From Beijerinckiaceae bacterium (GTDB lineage: Bacteria; Pseudomonadota; Alphaproteobacteria; Rhizobiales; Beijerinckiaceae), in the NCBI GenBank assembly GCA_947380915.1, contig CANCSY010000024.1, positions 1 through 24,143 on the forward strand: 24,143 bases of DNA, read 5' to 3'. Shown piece after piece: positions 8,755-17,426 of this stretch (within the stretch, counting starts at the first letter, position 1; each line of letters begins with the position of its first letter). The notes under the pieces were generated by a model that was not told where the DNA came from, searched no databases, and saw only the letters and a program-made list of their open reading frames with translations. The translations under genes were made by a program, and so were the position numbers.

Positions 8755-8790
8755 GCATGCTGGTCAACCAGCGCCATGGGGGCCGCATGC
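8755..8790. promoter_or_regulatory. Palindrome GCTGGT-CA-ACCAGC flanked by two GCATGC sites
   Basis: GCTGGT (8759-8764) and ACCAGC (8767-8772) form a perfect dyad with a 2-bp centre. GCATGC occurs at 8755-8760 and again at 8785-8790. The element sits in the 190-bp gap between divergent TctC_2 and hyuA2. On the minus strand the dyad contains TTGACC, which could be a -35 element for TctC_2. TGGT...ACCA symmetry resembles operators of GntR/FadR-type regulators, but no such regulator is in the window. Role inferred. Confidence 0.4.
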
Positions 8791-8879
8791 AAAGAAAGGC
8801 GCTGGATTTTAACGCTCGGGTTGTCTAAGGAGATGGAAAGTCAGCGAGCATGGCGCTGGCGCAAACATCTGGAGGAAAC

Positions 8880-10934
8880 GTGGCGCTCGTAGTCGCCCTT
8901 GATATTGGCGGAACTTTCACGGACCTCGTGGCTTTCAATCTCGATAATGGCGAGATTACCCAGTCCAAAAGCTCAACCACGCCCTATGACCTTTCGGTCG
9001 GCATCCGCAACACGCTGGTCAAGAGCGGCCTTCCCATCGCCGCGCTCGATACATTCGTGCATGGCTCAACTGTGGCCATCAATACGGCCATCGAACGGAC
9101 AGGCGCGAAGACGGCGCTGATCGTCACCGAGGGCACGCGGGACGTTTACCAGATTGGCCGGGGCAATCGACCCGAATCCTACAACCTTCTGTTCAAGCGC
9201 GCCGAGCCCTATGTGGCGCGGCGTAACACCTATGAGGTGGCAGAACGGCTTAACGCCGCCGGGGAAGTGCTGGTCGAACTGGACGAAGCCGCAACATTGC
9301 AGGCCGTTCAGCACATGAAGGCGCAGGGTGCCGAGGCCATCGCGGTCTGTTGCCTGCATTCATGGTCCAATCCCGATCATGAGGTGAAAATCGGGCGCGT
9401 CATCGCCTGCGAATTCCCGCAGGCCTTCCACTCGCTGAGCCACGAAATCCTGCGCGAATATCGCGAATACGAGCGCACCTCGACAACCGTTCTGAACGCC
9501 TATGTCGGCCCTCGCGTCAGCAGTTACCTGCGCGACCTCGACACGCTTCTGCACGAAATGGGTTTTCGCGGCAATCTTTTGATCATGCAATCCAATGGCG
9601 GAACCATGTCGCCAGCGACCGCGATGCGGTTGCCCATAGCGACCATGGAGTCTGGCCCTGTCGGCGGCATCATCGCAGGCGCGGAAGTCATGCGCGATCT
9701 GGGCGTGAGCAATGTCATCGCCTTCGACATGGGCGGAACGACCGCCAAGGTCAGCCTCGTCAAGGGGAGCGAACCAACCATCGCACAGGGCTATTATGTG
9801 GGCGGCGAGGCCAGCGGCCACCCTGTCATGTATCCCGTTGTCGACATTGTGGAGGTTGGGGCCGGTGGCGGCTCCATAGCCTGGATTGACGAAGTCGGCG
9901 GCCTTAAGGTTGGTCCGCGCAGCGCGGGCGGCCATCCCGGCCCCGTCTGCTACGGACAGGGCGGAACCGAGCCTACCGTCACTGACGCCAATCTCGTTCT
10001 GGGCCGGCTTGCGCCCAACAGTTTCCTAGGTGGCGAAATGCCCCTCGACGTGCAGGCGGCGCGAGAGGCGATTCAAAAGAAAATCGCGGAACCGCTGGGC
10101 ATGAGCGTGGAGGCGGCCGCCCATGGAATCATCCGCATTGCGATTGCGGAAATGTCGCTGGCCGTGCAGTCTGTCTCCATCGGCAGGGGCCATGATCCCC
10201 GCGACTTCGCCATGGTGGCCTTTGGCGGCGCAGGGCCCCTTCACGCCGCCGAAATCGCTCGCGAATTGCATATTCCCAGGCTCGTGATTCCCCGGGTTCC
10301 CGGCCACTTCTCCGCGCTCGGCATGTTGCTCTCCGATCTGCGGCACGACTATGTCCGCACCTACTACAAGCCACTTGAAGCTTGTGACTTCGAGGCGCTG
10401 CTGCAAATCTTCGCAGAAATGCGGGAAGAGGGAGGATCACTGCTGAAAAGCGAGGGCGTATCATCGGGCGATGTCTCGGTGCAGTTCTATCTCGACATGC
10501 GCTATGTCGGGCAGGAATTCCCTATCCAGACCCGAATTGATGAAGCGCATCTGCGCGCAGGGGACCGCGAGGCCCTGCGCGCAGCCTTCGATGAGGTGCA
10601 CAACCAGCGGTTTGGACACCAGGCGCAAGGCGAGCAGGTGGAGGTCGTGAATTGCCGCCTGACGGCGCGTGGTGGCAGGCCACGGGTCAACTTTCCACCC
10701 ATTGGCTCGGTCAGCAGTTCCAGCGCACCGATCATGCGCCAGATGATCGCCTCCGACCCCGCGCGCCCGGTCCAGTGCCCGGCTTATAATCGCGACCTGC
10801 TTGTTCCCGGGCAGATCGTCTCAGGTCCCGCCTGCATCGTGGAATATGCGTCCACGACGACCCTCTTCGAGGGCGACCGGCTTGAAGTGCTGGGAACGGG
10901 CGAATTGATGATCCATATTTCTGAGGGACAATGA
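8880..10934 (+). CDS. hyuA: Hydantoinase A/oxoprolinase family ATP-binding subunit (HyuA2)
   Basis: A 684-residue protein from a GTG at 8880, chosen because GGAGG lies 4 nt upstream; an in-frame ATG at 8850 would add 10 residues but lacks a well-spaced ribosome site. In the 684-residue numbering, ASKHA nucleotide-binding motifs are DIGGTFTD at 8-15, DMGGTTAK at 283-290 and FGGAGPLHA at 448-456, with HGST, SNGG and SGPVGG between. It aligns along its whole length with HyuA1 (for example both have SHEI-REYREYER and AGGGSIAWID), so the two are paralogues. It overlaps hyuB2 by 4 nt (ATGA), which implies coupled synthesis of a HyuA-HyuB complex in the cytoplasm. The substrate is unknown; candidates are hydantoin-, lactam- or oxoproline-like rings, or a ketone if it is a carboxylase. 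Confidence 0.93.
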   Translation: MALVVALDIGGTFTDLVAFNLDNGEITQSKSSTTPYDLSVGIRNTLVKSGLPIAALDTFVHGSTVAINTAIERTGAKTALIVTEGTRDVYQIGRGNRPESYNLLFKRAEPYVARRNTYEVAERLNAAGEVLVELDEAATLQAVQHMKAQGAEAIAVCCLHSWSNPDHEVKIGRVIACEFPQAFHSLSHEILREYREYERTSTTVLNAYVGPRVSSYLRDLDTLLHEMGFRGNLLIMQSNGGTMSPATAMRLPIATMESGPVGGIIAGAEVMRDLGVSNVIAFDMGGTTAKVSLVKGSEPTIAQGYYVGGEASGHPVMYPVVDIVEVGAGGGSIAWIDEVGGLKVGPRSAGGHPGPVCYGQGGTEPTVTDANLVLGRLAPNSFLGGEMPLDVQAAREAIQKKIAEPLGMSVEAAAHGIIRIAIAEMSLAVQSVSIGRGHDPRDFAMVAFGGAGPLHAAEIARELHIPRLVIPRVPGHFSALGMLLSDLRHDYVRTYYKPLEACDFEALLQIFAEMREEGGSLLKSEGVSSGDVSVQFYLDMRYVGQEFPIQTRIDEAHLRAGDREALRAAFDEVHNQRFGHQAQGEQVEVVNCRLTARGGRPRVNFPPIGSVSSSSAPIMRQMIASDPARPVQCPAYNRDLLVPGQIVSGPACIVEYASTTTLFEGDRLEVLGTGELMIHISEGQ

Positions 10935-12691
10935 TGACGACCGAAACCAAAATCGATCCCGTCACCCTCGAAGTGCTGCGCAATGCTTTGCCCGCCATCG
11001 CTGCCGACATGGCGATCGATTTGCAGCGCACCTCCTACAACATGATGATCTACGAGGTGCAGGACTTCTGCTGCGCGCTGCTCGATGCACAGGGACGGCT
11101 GATCTGCCAGAATGTAGGCGGCGTGTCGCACTTCGTCGCGGATCTGGGCGTCGTCATACGCGATGGCCTCGCGCGCTATGGGGAGGATGGATTCCGCCCG
11201 GGCGACGTCATCATCACCAACCACCAGCGCGTGGCTGGGCAGCATCTCAACAATGTCTGCGTCTATACCCCCTGTTTTGTGGATGATGTGTTGCAGGGTT
11301 TCGCCACGGTGCGCGCCCACTGGGTCGATGTGGGCGGACTTTCGACTGGTTTCAGCGCCGCTTCGATGGTGGTTGATCCCTGGATGGAGGGCCTTCAGCT
11401 CGACCAGATCAAGATTTACGAAGCCGGAGAGCCGGACCTGAAGGCTTTGCGGATGATCCGCGACAATATCCGTTACCCCGACGCCGCCATGGGCGATCTT
11501 CGCTCGCAGGTCGCCGCCTGCCGTATGGCGGAGCGACGTCTGTCCGGCATTTTCCAGCGATATGGCGCGCAAACGGTGCATGGCGCCATCGAGCGCATTT
11601 TCTCCGACAGCGAACGCAAATGCCGCCGCATCGTCAACGACATTCCCGATGGCGTCTATGAAGCGGAATCCTTCCTTGACGCCGATGGAGCGGACAAGTC
11701 GGACACCGTACCCGTCCGGGTGAAGGTCATCGTAAGCGGTGGTGATATGACCATCGACCTCACGGACTGTTCGCTCCAGCGCAAGAGCGGCCTGAACGGC
11801 CGCACGCTCGCCGGCGCCTATATCGCGTACAAGGGCCTGACCGCGCCGCTGGAAGCCGTCAACGAGGGCTCCTTCCGGGCGCTCAAGGTCGAGATTCAGG
11901 AAGGTAACTTCATGATGGCCCAGTTCCCCGCCGTCATGGCGGGCTGGAGCCGCATGCTGCCGACAGTCGTCGACACAATCCTGCGCGCGCTCGCCCCCGC
12001 CCTGCCCGGCATGATACCGGCCGCCCATCTGGGCACGCTGGGGGGCTCCATGACCTTCTTTGGCCGCGACCCCGCCAATGGGCGAGACTTCATCCTCCAG
12101 ACCATCGAAGGCGGAGGCTGGGGCGGCAGGCCTTGGGAAGATGGCGTGAGCGCCACGGTCTCGGTCTGCCAAGGCGATGTGCGCAACGCCCCAATCGAAA
12201 CCCTGGAATTGAAAACGCCTGTGCTCGTGCGCAGGCGCGCCCTGCGTGAGGGCTCAGGAGGGCCGGGGAAATTCCGTGGCGGCCTCGGGCAGATCACGGA
12301 AATGACGAGTCTTTGCGAGGGGCGTTGGAGCGCCTCAAATGCTGGCCGCCGCCAGTGTCCGCCCTGGGGCCTGGCGGGCGGCGGTTCGGGCGCCAGTTCG
12401 CGCAATTTCATGCGCATGGCGGACGAGACGGAGTTTCGCCCTTTCGACCCGGTGCGTGTACTGTCGCCCCCCATGACGAGCGTGCGCATCGCAACAGCGG
12501 GCGGCGGCGGCTGGGGCTCACCGCTGGAACGCGATCCGCAGCGCGTACTGGCCGATGTGCTGGACGGTTTCGTCACGCTTGAGTCCGCGCAGGCTGATTA
12601 CGGCGTGCGCATCGACCCCGACACCATGACCATCGACATGACCGCGACCAACTCCTGGCGACAGGACATGCAGGCGAAACAGGCGAACTGA
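10931..12691 (+). CDS. hyuB: Hydantoinase B/oxoprolinase family subunit (HyuB2)
   Basis: A 586-residue partner of HyuA2. The ATG at 10931 overlaps the hyuA2 stop and has GAGGG a few bases upstream; a second ATG follows at once at 10934. KIDPVTLEVLRNAL opens the conserved core. Asp45 (VQDF), His105 and His130 (AHWVDVGG) are in positions expected for metal or active-site residues of the family. As in HyuB1, the canonical NDPYxGGTHLPD segment reads NHQRVAGQHLNN (97-108). The C-terminal part has the PPWGLAGGG and GGGGWG glycine-rich loops. It is followed after 7 nt by M24_2, the same gene order as the minus-strand operon. Family firm, substrate not known. Confidence 0.93.
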   Translation: MMTTETKIDPVTLEVLRNALPAIAADMAIDLQRTSYNMMIYEVQDFCCALLDAQGRLICQNVGGVSHFVADLGVVIRDGLARYGEDGFRPGDVIITNHQRVAGQHLNNVCVYTPCFVDDVLQGFATVRAHWVDVGGLSTGFSAASMVVDPWMEGLQLDQIKIYEAGEPDLKALRMIRDNIRYPDAAMGDLRSQVAACRMAERRLSGIFQRYGAQTVHGAIERIFSDSERKCRRIVNDIPDGVYEAESFLDADGADKSDTVPVRVKVIVSGGDMTIDLTDCSLQRKSGLNGRTLAGAYIAYKGLTAPLEAVNEGSFRALKVEIQEGNFMMAQFPAVMAGWSRMLPTVVDTILRALAPALPGMIPAAHLGTLGGSMTFFGRDPANGRDFILQTIEGGGWGGRPWEDGVSATVSVCQGDVRNAPIETLELKTPVLVRRRALREGSGGPGKFRGGLGQITEMTSLCEGRWSASNAGRRQCPPWGLAGGGSGASSRNFMRMADETEFRPFDPVRVLSPPMTSVRIATAGGGGWGSPLERDPQRVLADVLDGFVTLESAQADYGVRIDPDTMTIDMTATNSWRQDMQAKQAN

Positions 12692-12698
12692 GGCGACC

Positions 12699-13829
12699 AT
12701 GAGCCGAGAGACAGACCTGAATAAGCGACTTGAAAGCGTGAGGGCGGAAATGGCCGCGACCGGCTATTCCACTCTGGGCGCGTTCTATGGGGCCCAGCAC
12801 AATATGCTGCGGCCTGATCCCATTCTGCTTCTTCTCGACTACAGGTGCCTTGGCCCCAGCGCGCTGATCATTCCCGTGACCGGTAAGCCGCAACTGATCC
12901 TGAGCCCCGTCTGGGATCTAGCGCGGGCGCAGGAAGCTATTGGCGCGCTGGCGACCATTACCGCCGTTGAGGAAGACGCTCTCCCCCAGGCCATGGCGGC
13001 TGCGATGTTGACCAGCGGCGGACCACTCGCGCTGGCGGGAACGGAAGTCATGCCCGTCGGGCTCGCAAGAGAGCTCATGGCGGCGCTTGGTTCGCGTCCA
13101 GCCGATGGCGCCGACATCATCCGCAGCTGCGGCGCGACACGCATGCCATTCGAACTGGCGCGCGTGGTGCGCGCAGCCGCCATCGCCGACGCCGGTTTCC
13201 AGCATCTGTGCGAGATCGCGCGCCCGGGCATGTGGGAATATGAACTCGCCGCCGAACTGGAATGCGCCATGCAGAAGCTTGGTTCGGAAGACAATTTCGG
13301 CCTGATGTCGACCGGCGACCACAATGTCGCCGTGCGCGCCGTCCGTGATCGCAAGCTCGCCGCAGGCGATCTGATCGTGAGCGAAATCACCCCCTGTAAT
13401 GGGGGCTACTTCGCGCAATTGTGCCGGACACTGATCCTGGGGGAGCCCACCGATCTGCAAAAGGAGAAGTTCGATCTGCTGCTGCGCGCCGAAGATGCTG
13501 GGCTGGCGGTGGCCAAACCGGGATTGCCGACCAGCGGCATCGCCAAGGCTGTCAATGACGTGATCGGAGCCGCTGGCTATGCGGACTATTGCCGACCGCC
13601 CTACATGCGTACGCGCGGCCATGGTCTGGGCCTTGGCGGCGTCACGCCCAGCGATCTCAACGAAAGTTCCGGCGGAACCCTGCGGCCCGACATGACCATG
13701 GTCGTGCATCCTAACCAGTATATACCCGAAACCGGCTATCTCATGCTGGGCGATACGATCGCCATTACAGACGACGGCCACGCCCTGTTGACGCAAACAC
13801 CGCGTCGTCTTTTCTCGGCGAGGGCATGA
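12699..13829 (+). CDS. M24-family creatinase/aminopeptidase-like protein (M24_2)
   Basis: A 376-residue protein with GAGG 5 nt before the ATG. The N-terminal creatinase domain spans about 1-145 and the M24 fold the rest. Against true metallopeptidases the five metal ligands read Glu229 (for Asp), Gln240 (for Asp, in AQLCRT), His308 (kept, in RGHGLGLGG), His337 (for Glu, in VVHPNQ) and Gly351 (for Glu, in LGDT). With only the His kept, a dinuclear metal site is unlikely and a creatinase-like mechanism hydrolysing a C-N bond is more plausible. It is the counterpart of M24_1 and follows hyuB2 by 7 nt. Its stop overlaps the start of M24_3 by 4 nt, suggesting the two are made in equal amounts and may associate. 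Confidence 0.9.
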   Translation: MSRETDLNKRLESVRAEMAATGYSTLGAFYGAQHNMLRPDPILLLLDYRCLGPSALIIPVTGKPQLILSPVWDLARAQEAIGALATITAVEEDALPQAMAAAMLTSGGPLALAGTEVMPVGLARELMAALGSRPADGADIIRSCGATRMPFELARVVRAAAIADAGFQHLCEIARPGMWEYELAAELECAMQKLGSEDNFGLMSTGDHNVAVRAVRDRKLAAGDLIVSEITPCNGGYFAQLCRTLILGEPTDLQKEKFDLLLRAEDAGLAVAKPGLPTSGIAKAVNDVIGAAGYADYCRPPYMRTRGHGLGLGGVTPSDLNESSGGTLRPDMTMVVHPNQYIPETGYLMLGDTIAITDDGHALLTQTPRRLFSARA

Positions 13830-14992
13830 CCATGCGGACCATGCATTCCGTCGTCAAACGAGGCGCACTTTATTGGGATCGCGACCTCAGTCCCGCCTCG
13901 GCCTACGCCAACCGCCTCGCGGCCATGCAGCAGCGGATCGCCAGCCATGGCGACGCAGCCTGGCTTCTGGTCGGCGACGTGATCCGCCACGGGCCTGTGG
14001 TCTACGCGACCAACTTCATGCCCCGGGTTCGCTCCGCGCTCGTCTTCATTCCCACCCAAGGCGCCCCTACCCTGTTCGCCAATATCAGCCTACGCGACGT
14101 ACCGGCTGCGCGCTTGATTACAGATGTCGAGGACATCCGCCCCTTCAGCCGCCTTCCGAAAGACTTGTCGTCTTTCATCGCGGAACGCTTGCAGCAGGGC
14201 GGCGTTATCGGAACCGTCGGCGTCGAGGATTGCCTGCCCGCCAATGACTGGTGGGCGATCGAGGAGGCTTTGCCACTCATCGCCTGGGCGCCCCGCGAGC
14301 TCGCAATAAACACAATGCGCGCCTCCAAGGACGCATTCGAGGTCGCAGCCATTCAACGCTCCATGGACCTCGCAAATCTCGCGCTGGACGCAGCGCCCGA
14401 CCTGCTGCGGCGGGGGCTGTCGATGCGCGTCGTCATCGCCGAACTCGACCTCATCGTGCGCAGTCGTGGCGCGGAAGATGTGCGCTTCCTGATCGCCACT
14501 GGCGCGCATGTGACGCAGGCGCTCAGGCCGGTCGACGATAGCACGCCGAAGGATGGAGACACCGTTCTCATCTATTGCGCCGTCCAGAACCAGCGCTATT
14601 GGGGCGAAGCGGCGCAGACTTACGTCATCGGCCATGCCTCCGACACCTTGAAAGCGCTCCACGCCAGAGCCATTGGCGCCCTCGATGCAATGGCGGCGCA
14701 GATCAAACCCGGCGCGCCAGCCCGAGATATCGCGAACATCGCAGCCAATCTGTTGGCAGACGACTATCAGATCGCCGCAAACTATGGCTTGGGCGGCGGC
14801 ATCGGTCTCGACGCCAGCGAAGGATTTTCGATCAGCCAGCAAGAAACCTCAGCCATCGACGCCAACGCGACCATCGCGCTGCGAGTGATCCTCCATAGGC
14901 CCGATGGCGGGGTTGCGGTGACGCGCAGCCTGGAAGCGACCGCACAGGGCGTGCATTTGTTCTGCAGCCGCGACGGTTTGATCGTCGTTTGA
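13826..14992 (+). CDS. Degenerate M24-fold protein (M24_3), possible non-catalytic partner of M24_2
   Basis: A 388-residue protein overlapping M24_2 by 4 nt; ATG codons at 13826 and 13832 are both possible, the second being better spaced from GAGG. It has the N-terminal creatinase-like domain, the RASKDAFEVAAIQRSM helix typical of M24 proteins, and a pita-bread C-terminal half. The catalytic parts are almost unrecognisable: the usual GHG(I/L)G is GLGGGIG at about 321-327 with no His, and the first metal-ligand strand reads VLIYCAVQNQRYWGE. It therefore lacks every peptidase ligand I can align. It may be a structural partner of M24_2 or bind rather than cleave a substrate. The fold call is good, the function open. 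Confidence 0.8.
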   Translation: MTMRTMHSVVKRGALYWDRDLSPASAYANRLAAMQQRIASHGDAAWLLVGDVIRHGPVVYATNFMPRVRSALVFIPTQGAPTLFANISLRDVPAARLITDVEDIRPFSRLPKDLSSFIAERLQQGGVIGTVGVEDCLPANDWWAIEEALPLIAWAPRELAINTMRASKDAFEVAAIQRSMDLANLALDAAPDLLRRGLSMRVVIAELDLIVRSRGAEDVRFLIATGAHVTQALRPVDDSTPKDGDTVLIYCAVQNQRYWGEAAQTYVIGHASDTLKALHARAIGALDAMAAQIKPGAPARDIANIAANLLADDYQIAANYGLGGGIGLDASEGFSISQQETSAIDANATIALRVILHRPDGGVAVTRSLEATAQGVHLFCSRDGLIVV

Positions 14993-15023
14993 ATCCAGAG
15001 ACAGACAAGGGTCAGACGTCACA

Positions 15024-16118
15024 ATGAGCGACACGCAACCGCCCGCAGGCAAATTCCTGATTGACCCCTATCTAGAATGGACGAGGGGTGAGGGAATTCC
15101 GATCTACGAAGACTTCGGGCTTGATTTGCGCAGCTTGCACCTGAGCCATTGGGACCGCCTCGGGGTCCCCGGTTGTATCGCCCATGTCAAAGGGCGCGGG
15201 GATTTTATGACGATTTTCGTCATCGAGATCCCACCCGGCGGCAAAACAGCCCCCATGCGCCACCTCTACGAAGATGCGGTCATCGTCATCAGCGGCCAAG
15301 GCAGCACGAGCATCGAGGGACATGACGGCGCGCGCCATCACTTCGAATGGGGACCGCGCTCGGTTTTCGCGCCCCCACTCAATCTGAGGCATCAGTTCTT
15401 TAACGCCTCCGGCCAGCATCCAGCGCGCCTCGCCATCTGCTGTAACATGCCTGCGGTCTATAATCTGTTCCGCAGCGAGCAATTCGTCTTCCAGAACACA
15501 TCCACATTTCCGGACCGGGAAGGCGATCCCAGCCACTTCAAGGGCGAGGGCTCCTTCATTCCCGTGCGGCCGGGAAAACACATGTGGGAGACCAATTTCG
15601 TGCCCGACGCGCTGAATCTGGAATTGAAAACATGGGCGGCGCGGGGCGCGAACGCCTCGCATATCCAGCTCATTCTGGCTGACAGCATCTTGCATGCCCA
15701 TCTGTCGGAAATGCCCGTAGGCACATACAAGAAATCCCATCGCCATGGGCCTGATGTGCATGTCTTCTGCCTTTCAGGCGAGGGCTATTCACTCTTCTGG
15801 TATGAAAACGATCAGGACTTCGTGCGGATCGACTGGACAGAGGGCTGGGTCTTCGCGCCGCCCGACATGATGTATCATCAGCATTTCAACACGAGCGCGG
15901 AAAAAACCCGCTATCTGGCGATAGGCCATGGCAGCGTACGGTATCCCTTCACGCAGAACATGTGGAAGGTCTATCGCGGGGTCGATGTGGACGTCAAAAA
16001 AGGTGGCAACCAGATCGAATACAGGGATCAGGACCCGCGTGTGCATCAGATCTTCCAGGTCGAAATGGCGAAGAAGGGCATCACCTCGCGAATGGACAGC
16101 TATTTCACCTCGGAATAG
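15024..16118 (+). CDS. Bicupin protein, gentisate-dioxygenase-like fold
   Basis: A 364-residue protein with two cupin barrels. In the first, the HxH pair reads MRH (78-80), with Glu83 and later His123 in PPLNLRHQFFN; one His is missing. In the second, HRH at 239-241 with His246 nearby, and APPDMMYHQHFN at 278-289 supply a complete set of potential metal ligands. Proteins of this shape include gentisate and salicylate 1,2-dioxygenases, but the metal site is usually in the N-terminal cupin there, so a ring-cleaving role is not safe. It lies 31 nt after M24_3 and 61 nt before TctC_3 in the same direction, so it is likely part of the hyuA2 operon. The ribosome site is weak (AAGGG, distant). Confidence 0.82.
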   Translation: MSDTQPPAGKFLIDPYLEWTRGEGIPIYEDFGLDLRSLHLSHWDRLGVPGCIAHVKGRGDFMTIFVIEIPPGGKTAPMRHLYEDAVIVISGQGSTSIEGHDGARHHFEWGPRSVFAPPLNLRHQFFNASGQHPARLAICCNMPAVYNLFRSEQFVFQNTSTFPDREGDPSHFKGEGSFIPVRPGKHMWETNFVPDALNLELKTWAARGANASHIQLILADSILHAHLSEMPVGTYKKSHRHGPDVHVFCLSGEGYSLFWYENDQDFVRIDWTEGWVFAPPDMMYHQHFNTSAEKTRYLAIGHGSVRYPFTQNMWKVYRGVDVDVKKGGNQIEYRDQDPRVHQIFQVEMAKKGITSRMDSYFTSE

Positions 16119-16179
16119 ATCACTACAGGCCGTTTCACCCCCCGGCGCTACAGCACGCGCCAATCATAAGGAGCACACT

Positions 16180-17220
16180 TTGCTGCGCAATCTGTTCTTC
16201 ATGGCGACCGTCGGCCTCGTCACCCCATTTTTCTGCACGGGGGCCGAGGCCGTGGCGGACACGCCGGCGGATTTTTATCGCGGCAGAACCATGGAGATAA
16301 TGGTCGGCACTGGACCAGGCGGCGGCTATGATGCAAATGCAAGGCTTGTGGCGCGGCATATCGGCCGTTTCATTCCTGGCGGCCCCAAGATCATAGTGGC
16401 CAATGTCCCTGGGGGCGGAGGGATCACAGCCGCCAACAAGCTATTCAATGTGTCGCCCCGCGATGGTCTCGCCATTGGCACGTTCAGCAATGCGCTCCTG
16501 ACCCTTCCCCTGCTCAATCCCGGCGCAACCAGATTTGACGCAACGAAATTCACATGGATTGGCAGCCTGTCCCGCGAAGACGGAGTCTGCATCACGTCCA
16601 GGAATTCAGGCGTGGCGACCTGGAGCGATCTGCTTGCACGGGAGGTCATTGCAGGAACGACGGCGCCGGGGACAACAACCCATCTATATGCGGCCATGCT
16701 TCTAAATCTATTCTCGGCCAAGTTCAAGATCATCTCGGGCTACCCTGACGGCAGTTCGGTCGTTCTGGCGTTCACGCGGAGTGAGGTGCAGGCGCTTTGC
16801 CAGACCTACTCGAGCCTCAATGTTCTGCACCCGGAATGGCTCCAACAGCGCCAAGTCAATCCAATCACCACGATCGGTCTGAACCGCATCCCGGCCTTGG
16901 CCGACATCCCATCCCTCATGGAATTCACCCGCACGGACCGCGAGCGCAACATCGTCAAAATTCTTCTGGCGCCAACCGCTGCGGGCCGCCCCTTTGCGGG
17001 GCCTCCCGGCATCCCATCTGACCGCGCGGAGGCTTTGCAGACGGCCTTCCAGCAAATGAGCGGTGATGCCGAATTTCTGGCCGATGCAAGTCAGGCGCGA
17101 ATCGAGGTGCAGACCATGGATGGAGCTGCGATCAGCACCCTGCTCCATGATATCTCGAAAACGGACCCAGCGGTCCTTGATCAAGTCCGAAGTGTCATAG
17201 AACCAGCCTCAGGCAAATGA
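16180..17220 (+). CDS. Tripartite tricarboxylate transporter substrate-binding protein, Bug/TctC family (TctC_3), TTG start
   Basis: A 346-residue protein. The frame is open back to 15928, but AAGGAG placed 6 nt before a TTG at 16180 gives the best start. It yields MLRNLFF and a clean signal peptide cut after AVA at residue 26. An ATG start at 16201 would leave a signal with no basic residue. The mature part begins DTPADFYRGRTMEIMVG and has the GPGGGYDANARLVARHI and PGGGGITAANKLFNVSPRDG blocks of Bug proteins. It probably ends the hyuA2 operon and may bind the ligand degraded by it, a carboxylate or cyclic amide. No membrane partner is seen. Confidence 0.9.
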   Translation: MLRNLFFMATVGLVTPFFCTGAEAVADTPADFYRGRTMEIMVGTGPGGGYDANARLVARHIGRFIPGGPKIIVANVPGGGGITAANKLFNVSPRDGLAIGTFSNALLTLPLLNPGATRFDATKFTWIGSLSREDGVCITSRNSGVATWSDLLAREVIAGTTAPGTTTHLYAAMLLNLFSAKFKIISGYPDGSSVVLAFTRSEVQALCQTYSSLNVLHPEWLQQRQVNPITTIGLNRIPALADIPSLMEFTRTDRERNIVKILLAPTAAGRPFAGPPGIPSDRAEALQTAFQQMSGDAEFLADASQARIEVQTMDGAAISTLLHDISKTDPAVLDQVRSVIEPASGK

Positions 17221-17334
17221 GTGGCGGACATGACGCACGGTGGATGGCAGCTTGATTGGCCTCGCAGGTGCTGATCGGGGGCGCTCACCCTTGCCAGATA
17301 TGCGTCCGCCCCATACTCTGAACTGATAAACCAG

Positions 17335-17358
17335 CGTTCATGCGCGCACGTTCATGCG
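17335..17358 (+). repeat. Direct repeat CGTTCATGCG, two copies
   Basis: CGTTCATGCG occurs at 17335-17344 and 17349-17358, 14 nt apart start to start, in the 206-bp gap between TctC_3 and the PrpD gene. Such spaced direct repeats can be binding sites for a regulator of the downstream gene; here only the repeat itself is seen. The rest of the gap holds no clear terminator or promoter pair. Confidence 0.3.
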
Positions 17359-17426
17359 TTCCGAAGCATGATCGTTACCGCCAATGCGTCTGGCTCCACA
17401 AACCAGACGACATACCGGGAGGATCC

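Noticed and set aside
10784..12172. Long minus-strand open frame of 462 codons opposite hyuB2
   Set aside because: It is antisense to well-supported hyuA2/hyuB2, has no family resemblance, and is a usual by-product of GC-rich codon bias.
15928..16179. 84-codon N-terminal extension of TctC_3
   Set aside because: It overlaps the bicupin gene, is Arg/Ser-rich without homology, and AAGGAG with a TTG start and signal peptide lies downstream.
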